NCBI GenBank assembly: GCA_964202895.1
Contig: CAXNJM010000001.1
Coordinates: 1,054,001-1,118,000, forward strand
Direction: 5' to 3'
DNA from: JAJTDS01 sp964202895
GTDB taxonomy: Bacteria > Pseudomonadota > Alphaproteobacteria > Rickettsiales > UBA1997
DNA: 64,000 bases
The position numbers were made by a program, and so were the translations under genes. Positions 36,064 to 44,506 of the stretch are shown here, piece by piece. Each line of letters opens with the position of its first letter. Within the stretch, counting starts at the first letter, position 1. The notes below the pieces were generated by a model. It did no database searches. It had not been told where the DNA came from and saw only the letters and a program-made list of their open reading frames with translations.

Positions 36064-37176
36064 ATGTCAAAAATTTCTGTTTGTATTCCTTCTTATAATC
36101 ATGAAAAATACATTTATCATACTATAGAAAGTGTTTTAAATCAGTCTTTTCAAGACTTTGAAATTATAATCTCTGATGATAATTCTTCTGATAATACTTT
36201 AGAAATTGCAAAAAGCTTTAAAGATTCAAGAATTAAAATTATTGAAAATAAAGAAAATAACGGTGCATCAATTAATACAAATATTGCCATAGAAAACTCT
36301 TGTGGAGAGTTTATAGCATTGATTGCCTCAGACGATATGATGCATCAAGATAGATTAAAAAAGACATTTGAATTTTTGAGTTTAAATAAAGATGTTGATG
36401 CTGTTTTTACTTGGGTTAAAGCCATCAATGAAAATAATTTAGAAATAGATCATCAAATGACAAAAATTTTCAATGTAAGCTTCACTAATGAAATTGATAT
36501 GCTTAGAAATTTTTTTTATACAGGAAATTACCTTTGCGCTCCAAGTTGCTTAATAAAAAAAGATGCATTGCTATCTTGTGGCTATTTTAATCCTTTTTTA
36601 TTGCAATTGCAAGATTTTGAGTTATGGATTAAGATGTTAATTAACGGGCATAAAATTAAAATATTAGAAGAAAAACTAACATATTACAGAATTTCAGATA
36701 GTAATTTAAGTTCTATAACTAGTCAAAACTCAAATTTTTTTTCAAGAATTTTGTTTGAAACAGAAAAAGTTTTGGAAGTATTTTTAACTATAAAAGATAC
36801 AAATTTGATGATTAATATCTTTCCAGAATTAAAAAAAACATTTACCGAAATAAAACCCGAATATAAAGATCTTTATATTGCAAAATTAGCATTATTAAAG
36901 AGTTTTGAAAATAATATTGTGTCATTGGCTTATAGAAATTTTGCTATGAATGCTATATATAAAAATATTTACGATAAATCTAATCATAAGCAAATATTGG
37001 AAGAATTGAATTTTTCTACTCGTGAATTTTTTGAATTATCCGCCTCTAACTACTTGGTTTCTTGTAACTTGGATGATATACATGTGGAAAAAAATGTGGG
37101 AAAAAAATCTATTTTTAGAAAAATGCAAAATAGCATTTTCAAAAGAATCAATAAAATTAAAAAAACATGCAGTTAA
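36064..37176 (+). CDS. Family 2 glycosyltransferase
   Basis: A second GT-A enzyme of 370 residues with the same layout: ISVCIPSYNHEKYIYHTIES, VLNQSFQDFEIIISDDNSSD, IALIASDDMMHQDRLKKTFE and FLLQLQDFELWIKMLINGHK. It differs from its neighbour in lacking the tail helix: it ends in a short lysine-rich stretch (RKMQNSIFKRINKIKK). A 169-bp AT-rich gap precedes it, enough for its own promoter. It probably adds a sugar to the same surface glycan. Confidence 0.88.
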   Translation: MSKISVCIPSYNHEKYIYHTIESVLNQSFQDFEIIISDDNSSDNTLEIAKSFKDSRIKIIENKENNGASINTNIAIENSCGEFIALIASDDMMHQDRLKKTFEFLSLNKDVDAVFTWVKAINENNLEIDHQMTKIFNVSFTNEIDMLRNFFYTGNYLCAPSCLIKKDALLSCGYFNPFLLQLQDFELWIKMLINGHKIKILEEKLTYYRISDSNLSSITSQNSNFFSRILFETEKVLEVFLTIKDTNLMINIFPELKKTFTEIKPEYKDLYIAKLALLKSFENNIVSLAYRNFAMNAIYKNIYDKSNHKQILEELNFSTREFFELSASNYLVSCNLDDIHVEKNVGKKSIFRKMQNSIFKRINKIKKTCS

Positions 37177-37206
37177 TTTTGTTGTTTTACAAAAGAAATA
37201 AAGTAA

Positions 37207-37611
37207 ATGAAAATAAGAGTAAAAATAATTAACTTCGATACTAAGGGTGATGAAAGGGGTAGCCTTATATCGCTTGAAGAAAATAAAAATGTTCCATTTG
37301 ATATCAAGAGAGTTTATTACATTTTTAACACCGTAGAAGGCATTAGAAGAGGCTTTCATGCTCATAAAAAACTCAAGCAAGTTTTAGTTTGTGTGGCTGG
37401 TAGTTGCAAAATTTTATTAGATGATGGAAAATCAAAGGAAGAGGTATCGCTAGATAATCCAAATAAAGGGCTACTAATAGAATCAATGATTTGGAGAGAA
37501 ATGTTTGATTTTTCACCAGGTTGTGTTCTTATGGTTTTAGCCAATGAAGTGTATGACGAAAGTGATTATTTTAGAGATTACCAACAATTTTTATCTTATT
37601 TAAATGACTAA
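37207..37611 (+). CDS. fdtA: Sugar 3,4-ketoisomerase (FdtA/QdtA-like cupin)
   Basis: FdtA and QdtA isomerise dTDP-4-keto-6-deoxyglucose to the 3-keto sugar, which is then aminated to dTDP-Fuc3N or Qui3N. The protein is a single 134-residue cupin. Visible blocks are FDTKGDERGSLISLEE, FDIKRVYYIFNTVEGIRRGF, the active-site histidines in GFHAHKKLKQVLVCVAGSCK, and the YDESDYFRDYQQFL ending. The last of these is typical of the WxcM/FdtA family. Whether the product is of the galacto (FdtA) or gluco (QdtA) type cannot be told. It overlaps the next gene by 8 bp. Confidence 0.87.
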   Translation: MKIRVKIINFDTKGDERGSLISLEENKNVPFDIKRVYYIFNTVEGIRRGFHAHKKLKQVLVCVAGSCKILLDDGKSKEEVSLDNPNKGLLIESMIWREMFDFSPGCVLMVLANEVYDESDYFRDYQQFLSYLND

Positions 37612-38971
37612 TGTTTTAATTTGTTACTACTCAACTGCCGGTAATTCAAAATATCAAGATTTAGCTAATTCTTTATACGAAGAAGGAAATAGAGTTCTTC
37701 AGTGGAATGTAAAAGACTGGGGAAATGTAAAAGACTCGGCATTGGATAAAAAAAATATTTTAGAACAAGTTGCATTGTTTAAAACAGATTTGATATTCTC
37801 CTATAATAATTGCTTGCCTGAGGAGTTATTTTATAATGTCGAATGTCCAATCCTTATTGTGGATGCTGATAATCCTGAAATGTTTTTTAACAAGGAATTG
37901 CTTAAGAAAAATTTTAATAAAGATAATCTTTACTACCTGCTTTATCAATCTAATTCTAAATTGCTTTATAAGAAAATATTTGATTTTGATGTAGATGATA
38001 AAAAATCACTATTTTTTTCTCCATCTTCTAATTTTAAGAATAGACCAACTAGCGATCCAAAAATTAATATTTCTTTCATTGGATCGAATTTTTTTCATAA
38101 CTATATAAACTATTATAAAGAGTCAGAATTAAAAGATTTTTTTTCCATTTTTGATTCTGTAAGAAGTGATTATTTTTATAAAAATAACTCAACTAAGATT
38201 GATGAGTCAGTAATTGAGAGAGTAAAATATGTAATTGCTGGTCAAGACAGAATTAGCTATCTTGAATGTGTTTCTGATCTTGGTCTGGAGATATATAGCA
38301 ATAGTGATTGGAAGAGTGAGTTAATTAATGTTAATGCAAAAGTTGCATCTTGCTATAAAGATAAATCCATAACAACTAATATCGAAAATGAAAATCTTTA
38401 TAATTCTTCAAAAATATCAATAAACCTTTCCCATCCACAGGCAATTAACTCTTTTTCTTGGAGAGTGCCAGACATAATGGCATCCAATTCTTGTTTGGTT
38501 ATGGAAGATAAGCCGGATTGGCATGAAGTATTTGGAAAATATATTTCTACAGAAGTTAAAGAAGCTATAATATATCAAGATCAATATGATATGAGGCAAA
38601 AATGTATCAAGCTGTTAAATGATGAGGAATTAAGATTGCAATGTGTAAAAGAATGTCAAAATGCAATTGAAAAGAATGGAAGATGGAGACATAGATTAAT
38701 TGAAATTAGTAACTTACTAGAAATTAATTTAATTAACAATAAAAATATTATAGAAGATGAGCATAATCAGAAAAATAATATCCTGGTGCTTTCTACAGGT
38801 AGCGTTATCGAAAAAAACAGTGCGTTTTCTACAGGTAGCATAAAATTATTTTATTATTCATTTTTAATTTTTATTTATTTTGTTCCTTTTTGTGGTAAAA
38901 TTATTATAAAAAAGAAAAAAATAATCAAAATAATTAATAAGATTATGATGAAAATTACAACAATTCGCTAA
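37604..38971 (+). CDS. CgeB-like glycosyltransferase
   Basis: The C-terminal half has features of the CgeB/spore-maturation glycosyltransferase group: SKISINLSHPQAINSFSWRV, PDIMASNSCLVMEDKPDW, and a later DMRQKCIKLLNDEELRLQCV stretch, as in GT4-like enzymes. The N-terminal half (VLICYYSTAGNSKYQDLANS) looks like the other Rossmann lobe. The end is odd: two copies of tttctacaggtagc about 37 bp apart (near 38789 and 38826) encode a repeated FSTGS-type stretch. They are followed by a hydrophobic helix (YYSFLIFIYFVPFCGKIII) and a lysine-rich tail. It overlaps fdtA by 8 bp. Confidence 0.65.
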   Translation: MTNVLICYYSTAGNSKYQDLANSLYEEGNRVLQWNVKDWGNVKDSALDKKNILEQVALFKTDLIFSYNNCLPEELFYNVECPILIVDADNPEMFFNKELLKKNFNKDNLYYLLYQSNSKLLYKKIFDFDVDDKKSLFFSPSSNFKNRPTSDPKINISFIGSNFFHNYINYYKESELKDFFSIFDSVRSDYFYKNNSTKIDESVIERVKYVIAGQDRISYLECVSDLGLEIYSNSDWKSELINVNAKVASCYKDKSITTNIENENLYNSSKISINLSHPQAINSFSWRVPDIMASNSCLVMEDKPDWHEVFGKYISTEVKEAIIYQDQYDMRQKCIKLLNDEELRLQCVKECQNAIEKNGRWRHRLIEISNLLEINLINNKNIIEDEHNQKNNILVLSTGSVIEKNSAFSTGSIKLFYYSFLIFIYFVPFCGKIIIKKKKIIKIINKIMMKITTIR

Positions 38972-38988
38972 AACAACTAGATATTCAA

Positions 38989-39522
38989 ATGCAAAAATTA
39001 ATCGGCAAAAATATTAATCTTCGTCTTGTGGAAATTGATGATGCAGATTTTATCTTAAGTTTAAGATTAGAAAAAGGTAAATTTTTATCAAATACTAACC
39101 CAAGCTTTGAAGAGCAGAAAAAATGGATAAAGCTCTACAAAGAAAGAGAATCACTGAAACAAGAATATTATTTCATTATCGAAAATAAAGATTCTCTGCC
39201 AATTGGCACGGTAAGAATTTATGAAATTGACTATAAAAATAGGGTATTTACATTCGGAAGTTTTATTATAAATCGTCAATTTGCTCATAAATTATCCGCA
39301 TTTGAATCTATGAATTTAATTTTAAGATTTTCTTTTGAGACATTATTGCTAGAAAATTGTTTCTTTGATTGTCGAAAAAACAACGGCCATGCCAATAATT
39401 TTTATCTAAGATTTGGAGCAAAAATCATCAAGGAAGATGAATTAGATTATTTTTTTAATTTTTCTGTTGATGATTATCAAATTTCAAAAATTAAATATAA
39501 AAAATTTTTAATTCAAAATTAA
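38989..39522 (+). CDS. GNAT-family N-acetyltransferase
   Basis: This 177-residue protein has the RimJ/RimL-like GNAT layout: IGKNINLRLVEIDDADFILS at the start, a central PIGTVRIYEIDYKNRVFTFG strand pair, and a C-terminal CFFDCRKNNGHANNFYLRFG segment for acetyl-CoA binding. In a cluster with fdtA- and fdtB-like genes it most likely acetylates the new amino group of the 3-amino-3,6-dideoxy sugar. FdtC itself is a hexapeptide-repeat enzyme, so this would be a non-homologous substitute. It ends 1 bp before the next start. Confidence 0.8.
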   Translation: MQKLIGKNINLRLVEIDDADFILSLRLEKGKFLSNTNPSFEEQKKWIKLYKERESLKQEYYFIIENKDSLPIGTVRIYEIDYKNRVFTFGSFIINRQFAHKLSAFESMNLILRFSFETLLLENCFFDCRKNNGHANNFYLRFGAKIIKEDELDYFFNFSVDDYQISKIKYKKFLIQN

Positions 39523-39523
39523 T

Positions 39524-39580
39524 ATGATCCCATTTCTTGATTTAAAAAAAATAAATGCAAATTATAGTCAACAAATAAAA
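39524..39580 (+). repeat. Direct repeat, copy 1 (duplicated fdtB 5' end)
   Basis: These 57 bp match 40621-40677 with one A/G difference, 1097 bp apart. Similarity continues about 24 bp upstream of both ATGs (aaaatttttaat followed by caaaattaat, with small indels). The repeat brackets the acyltransferase gene. Confidence 0.95.
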
Positions 39581-40624
39581 GGAGAGATAAGATCACTCAC
39601 ATCATTTCGATTTCTAACCGCCTTCGTAGTATTTCTTTTTCATTGCTATATTCATCTTGATTTTCGGTTTGATATAAAACTTGTTGACAAGTTTATCAAA
39701 AATGGTGCTGTTTTTATGACGGGTTTTTTTGTGCTTTCTGGATATATAATGGCTTATGTTTATCAGGGTAAAGATTTTACTAAGCTTGAAGAAGTATTTG
39801 TATTTTATAAAAAAAGATTTGCCAAAATTTACCCAGTCTATTTTGTTGGAACAATTGCGTTTTTTTTATTTATAAAGCCAGCGGAACCATACACAATAAG
39901 CCAGTGGGGGGGGGTTATTGTAAATGATTTATTTTTAACTCAATCATTATTTTCAAAAATGTTTTCGTTCGGAATGAATGGTGGAACTTGGAGTGTTTCT
40001 GTTGAAGTTTTTTTATACTTAGTTTTTCCATTTCTAATGCTTTTTAGGAATTGCCATATTGGTTTATTATTTTTTGGCTCTCTACTTTTACTGGTCGTTA
40101 ATGCAAATGTTTTGTTTGGTATTGTTCCTGCTGGTAGTGTAGATGTTTACTCTAATCCAGTTATGAGAATACCAGATTTTATTATCGGTATTGTATTTTT
40201 TATTTTGGGAAATGAGAACAAGCTAAACAATTTGCCAAAAGTTTTAAAATCAGGAATTTTTCTTTTTCTTGTAATTTTTACTCTAACTGCAGTTTCTCAG
40301 TCGAAAATGAGTTATCAGTTTATGGGGATGCAATTTTTTATTACTATGTTTTTTGGATTATTTATTTTTTCCTTACATCACTCAAAAAGCATAGTAATGC
40401 AAAATTCTATTACTAATTTTTTAGGGAAAATATCATACTCATTCTATATATGGCAATTTGTTGCAATAGAGTTTGGAAGGTTTCTAAAAAAAGATTTTGG
40501 CATTTCGTCGTTTTCTCTGGTTTTAATGGTGCTATTTTTGAATATTATAATTTCAATTGCTTCGTACTATATTATTGAAGAGCCATCTAGAAAATTTTTA
40601 ATATCAAAATTAATTACAACATGA
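39524..40624 (+). CDS. Acyltransferase-3 family membrane protein, fused to a duplicated fdtB start
   Basis: From residue 20 this is a typical membrane acyltransferase-3 (OafA-like) enzyme: IRSLTSFRFLTAFVVFLFHC with the catalytic histidine, FFVLSGYIMAYVY, YKKRFAKIYPVYFVG with the conserved arginine, GMNGGTWSVSVEVFLYLVFP, and about ten hydrophobic segments. It would O-acylate a surface sugar. The first 19 residues (MIPFLDLKKINANYSQQIK) are not part of this family. They are a copy of the first 19 residues of the following aminotransferase. No alternative ATG, GTG or TTG lies in frame before the acyltransferase domain, so the borrowed start is probably used. Its stop overlaps the next start by 4 bp. 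Confidence 0.88.
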   Translation: MIPFLDLKKINANYSQQIKGEIRSLTSFRFLTAFVVFLFHCYIHLDFRFDIKLVDKFIKNGAVFMTGFFVLSGYIMAYVYQGKDFTKLEEVFVFYKKRFAKIYPVYFVGTIAFFLFIKPAEPYTISQWGGVIVNDLFLTQSLFSKMFSFGMNGGTWSVSVEVFLYLVFPFLMLFRNCHIGLLFFGSLLLLVVNANVLFGIVPAGSVDVYSNPVMRIPDFIIGIVFFILGNENKLNNLPKVLKSGIFLFLVIFTLTAVSQSKMSYQFMGMQFFITMFFGLFIFSLHHSKSIVMQNSITNFLGKISYSFYIWQFVAIEFGRFLKKDFGISSFSLVLMVLFLNIIISIASYYIIEEPSRKFLISKLITT

Positions 40625-40677
40625 TCCCATTTCTTGATTTAAAAAAAATAAATGCAAATTATAGTCAGCAAATAAAA
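40621..40677 (+). repeat. Direct repeat, copy 2 (original fdtB 5' end)
   Basis: This is the second copy of the 57-bp repeat. Here the sequence continues naturally into the aminotransferase (KKATARVVDSGWYILG), so this copy is the original and the one at 39524 the duplicate. Confidence 0.95.
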
Positions 40678-41721
40678 AAAGCAACGGCGAGGGTTGTTGA
40701 TTCTGGTTGGTATATTTTAGGAAAAGAGGGGGAGGTCTTTGAAGATGAATTTGCTAAATATTGCGGTGTTAAGCATTGTTTGGGGGTTGCTAATGGTCTT
40801 GATGCTTTAATTCTTATTTTTCGTGCCTATAAAGAGCTGGGGTTAATGAAAGATGGTGATGAGGTGTTAGTTCCTGCTAACACTTACATTGCCTCTATTT
40901 TGGCTATTTCTGCCAATAATCTAGTGCCGATTTTGGTGGAGCCTAATATTGCAACCTATAATATTGACCCTGATTTAATCGAAGAGAAAATTACTGCCAA
41001 AACTAAAGCAATTCTAGCGGTTCATCTTTATGGTAGGGTTTCAGAAATGGCTAGAATCAATGAAATTGCTAAAAAATATAATTTGCAAGTGGTTGAAGAT
41101 TCTGCTCAGGCACATGGAGCCATTGAAAATAATAAAAGAGTTGGTGATTTATCCAATGCTAGTGCTTTTAGTTTTTACCCCGGTAAAAATCTTGGAGCTA
41201 TTGGCGACGGCGGAGCAATCACAACTAATGATGGCAAGCTTGCAGAAGTTATTAAGGCTCTTAGAAATTACGGCTCTCATCAGAAATATCATAATCTTTA
41301 TAAGGGTTTTAATTCTCGGCTTGATGAAATTCAGGCAACTATTTTATCAATCAAGTTGAAATATCTTGATGATGAAAATAAAGAAAGACAAAAAATAGCA
41401 AAATTTTATTGCGAAAATATTAAAAACAAAAATATCATTTTGCCAAGTTATCCGCAGAATCAAAAATCTTGTGTTTGGCATTTATTTGTTATTCGTTGCG
41501 ATAAGAGAGATGATTTGCAAAAATATCTACTAGAAAGAGGAGTGCAAACTGTGATTCATTATCCGATTCCGCCTCATAAACAAGGGGCTTATCGAGAATT
41601 TAATCACTTACATTTGCCAATCACTGAAAAGATCCACAATGAAGTTTTGAGCTTGCCGATTTATCATACTCTTGCTGATGAAGATATTGCTAAAATTGTT
41701 AATATAATCAATGATTATTAA
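40621..41721 (+). CDS. fdtB: dTDP-3-amino-3,6-dideoxyhexose transaminase (DegT/DnrJ/EryC1 family)
   Basis: This PLP enzyme would aminate the 3-keto sugar made by the FdtA-like isomerase. The start MIPFLDLKKINANYSQQI, PANTYIASILAISANNLVPI, the aspartate block VVEDSAQAHGA and the PLP lysine in SFYPGKNLGAIGDGGA are all present. The ending PIPPHKQGAYREF is also typical. The length of 366 is standard. The first 57 bp are duplicated in front of the acyltransferase gene. It is the last gene of the glycan island; the dTDP-glucose genes rmlA and rmlB needed upstream in the pathway are not in the window. Confidence 0.9.
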   Translation: MIPFLDLKKINANYSQQIKKATARVVDSGWYILGKEGEVFEDEFAKYCGVKHCLGVANGLDALILIFRAYKELGLMKDGDEVLVPANTYIASILAISANNLVPILVEPNIATYNIDPDLIEEKITAKTKAILAVHLYGRVSEMARINEIAKKYNLQVVEDSAQAHGAIENNKRVGDLSNASAFSFYPGKNLGAIGDGGAITTNDGKLAEVIKALRNYGSHQKYHNLYKGFNSRLDEIQATILSIKLKYLDDENKERQKIAKFYCENIKNKNIILPSYPQNQKSCVWHLFVIRCDKRDDLQKYLLERGVQTVIHYPIPPHKQGAYREFNHLHLPITEKIHNEVLSLPIYHTLADEDIAKIVNIINDY

Positions 41722-41787
41722 TTATAACCCCAATTTATTATTCGAACTACAAAAATTAATTTTTCATTAATAGAAAATACTTAACAA

Positions 41788-41808
41788 TAAGTTTTATTAT
41801 AAAAACTA
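41788..41808. terminator. Short hairpin between convergent fdtB and pseudopilin genes
   Basis: agtttt and aaaact pair around a 6-nt loop at 41790-41807, with AT-rich flanks on both sides. It sits at the meeting point of two convergent genes and overlaps the stop codon of the leftward one, so it could terminate in both directions. The stem is short and weak. Confidence 0.3.
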
Positions 41809-44288
41809 TTTAATCCAAAGGTTTCTATATTGTGTACCGCCTTGTCCGTAGTCTGTGCCGCCTGTAGATGAAAGGTTTAAACTGCTACCTTGTCCAGTAG
41901 TAGCATAACTCCAATATGCTTGATTTCCAATTCTTGAAGGGGATGTTGCAGTACCATAATCTCTAAAAATAAAGCCATTAAGATAGTCATCGCCTTGAGT
42001 ATTACACGAGCTATGACAGTCGCCTCCAAAAATTGCCACTCTATATGTTGCGGAATGATCTCTGTCACCACCAGAAGCTGGACACTTATCTACTGTGCAA
42101 CCAGAAGGAACTAAGCCATAAGAACCGCCATTAAGGATCCATGCTCCAAATGAATCTCCATCATTTTGGTTGATAAAATAATTATACCAACAGGATGCAT
42201 CTCCACCATTACAGTTAGAAATTTGATAAAAATTTCCAACATTTGAGCCATTTCCAATCATAACCCCGACCATAATATTTTTCCCAGTAATCGAACTATA
42301 ATTTGCATGAATCCAATTTTGAGATAAATTAGGATCTAGCTGAGTTGATAAATTAAATAATGCTAATCTTGGTAAATATCTTGGATCTCCAATTTTCCCT
42401 ATCAAAGACCAGCCTCCGCCACTGGTATTCATGTCGCAATATATATCGAATGGGGTTCCAGCTGGACTAATTCGATATATACCATCTCCCGTACTTCCAC
42501 TATAAGTTTTGCTTCCGCTAGGATTTCTATATTCATTACAGTTTGTGGCATATGCACCATCAGCCCAAGCTTTATATCCAGAAAATTGCGCTATTCCTTG
42601 TGCACTACAACTATTACTCACAATTGTCGCAGCTCCAGTTGCATTACAAGTATAAGTAGGAGAACCAGAATATCCTGATGCACAGGCTGAAGTTGGGCTG
42701 TTTGGAATGGCTGTAGCAGAAGATGCATAAGCTAGTCCGGTTTTGTTGTTTATTCCCGTAACACTAGTTATACTACAAGTAATTGGAGTACAAACTCCAC
42801 TTACTAAAACTATAACCAGTAGCACAAGAACAGCTCCCTGTTGCAGTTAATGTTCCTGTAGTGCAAGTATAATTAACAGTTCCAGTATAGCCAGTAGCAT
42901 TACAAGTAAGAGGGGTAGAAGTTGAGGTATAAGATACTGATGATGGAGAAGATATTCCTGTAACACTAACTGGGCAGTTTATTGGTACACAAGCTCCACT
43001 TACTAAACTATAACCAGTAGCACAGCTACAACTTCCGGTAATGGTGGCATTAGACCCTTGAGAAGCACAGCTATAAGCAACTGAGCCAGTATAGCCAGTA
43101 GTGGTGCAGTTAAGAGTGCCATTATTACCTGTAACTTGAGTAGTGGTAATACCGTTAGTAGTTGGAACATTACAAGAGGGAATACAAGAGCCAGAGACAA
43201 GAGTATAACCAGTAGCACAAGAACAGCTTGCATTGGCAGGAGTAGTAGCAAAGGTTTTATTGATACAGCTATAAGTAATAGAACCAGTATAGCCTGTTTT
43301 ATCACAACTTAAAGTAGAGGTAGAGGCAGTGCCATCAACTGAGGTTTTAGAGATACCTGCAATGCTTATTGGGCAAGAAGATGCATCGCAACCATTATCA
43401 GTAACAATACCAGCAGAACAATCTGTGTTTTTAGTATCAACTTTAATTCGCCATTTATTACTCATATAATCAGATATATCAGTAATTTCGGTATCAGATA
43501 ATGCTCTTTTAAAAACTGCTAATTCACCAATTTGACCAATATAATTTTTACCTATAGAGAGATTAGCTAAATCTGCAATAGGTTCTTTTGCTGTATTAGT
43601 AGTTAGCTTACCAGCCAATATACCATTAACATAGGTTTTATTACCTTCACTAGCGGAGTGAGTAACGATAATTACTCTTGGACCTGCATAAGAAGCATAG
43701 CCATTAATTGCTGAGGTGTAGCTGGTAGTTGCTCCCCCCTGACTATGAACAATTGTGCCATCAGTTTTATAACCAATTAATAAATTTTGATTAGTTCCTG
43801 TAATTGAGGGATCTCCTAAAAGATAATTATCTGCTTTATTGCTTTCTCTTTGCTCTGTTATCATTATAGTATAATCAGAGTTGTTAATTGAGTCAACTCC
43901 TACTTTTAAAGCATTATTACCTTCAAACTTTACCGCAGGAATGCTGTTGATACTATTAGCATAGATTGGAGCAGTGCCATCGACAGTTGCTGATGATATA
44001 TTATTAACCCCACCAAATATTATTCCACCCACTACTAATAGATGTGCCATTAGTTGATTGACCATTAGCAAAACTATCTAATAAACTACCTTCAAACCAC
44101 ATTACTAGATCTTCTGTTGCTTTAATTGGAGATCTATTAGTAAGAGATTTAGCTGATTCTATTCTTGCTCTTTTAACTAGACTACTTCCTACTACAATAC
44201 CACCTGCTAACAAACCAATGATAATCAACACTATAGATAACTCAATTAAAGAAAATGCTGATGGTTTAGTAGGGGATTTGTTTTGCAT
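41806..44288 (-). pseudogene. Pseudopilin-like adhesin with cysteine-rich repeats and fibrinogen-like domain, two frameshifts
   Basis: Three overlapping leftward frames (44288-44004, 44071-42773, 42825-41806) read as one protein of about 826 residues after removing two single bases. The N-terminus KPSAFSLIELSIVLIIIGLL is a prepilin leader and helix. A LamG-like region follows (about residues 85-270; VDSINNSDYTIMITEQRESN to LAVFKRALSDTEITDISDYM). Next come four repeats of about 55-65 residues, each with GYTGS-Y-C and three carrying CSCATGYxLVSGxCxP. The C-terminal 230 residues contain FDIYCDMNTSGGGWSLIGKI, the hallmark of fibrinogen-like domains. Frameshift 1 is in CCCC at 44008-44011. Frameshift 2 is in AAAA at 42806-42809, where the neighbouring repeat has AAA. 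It may be truly inactive, phase-variable or a sequencing artefact. Confidence 0.8.
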
Positions 44289-44506
44289 ACATTTAAGATA
44301 AATTAAAGAAATATCTTAAATGAAAGTGATAAATTTATGATTAGTGATTGAAAATTATGTTAATTACAACAATAAACAAGAATCTTTTTATCATTTATGA
44401 TTATAATAATTTTCTGCTTCAGAATGGGAGTTAAATTATATGCAATCGATTATTATAAATCATAAGTATCAATAATTTCAGGCTCTTATCTAGGGAATTG
44501 CAATAA

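Noticed and set aside
42773..44071. Separate genes for the middle and last thirds of the broken adhesin
   Set aside because: Their ATGs fall within repeat or domain sequence, no leader or Shine-Dalgarno precedes them, and removing one base at each site restores a continuous, repeat-consistent protein.
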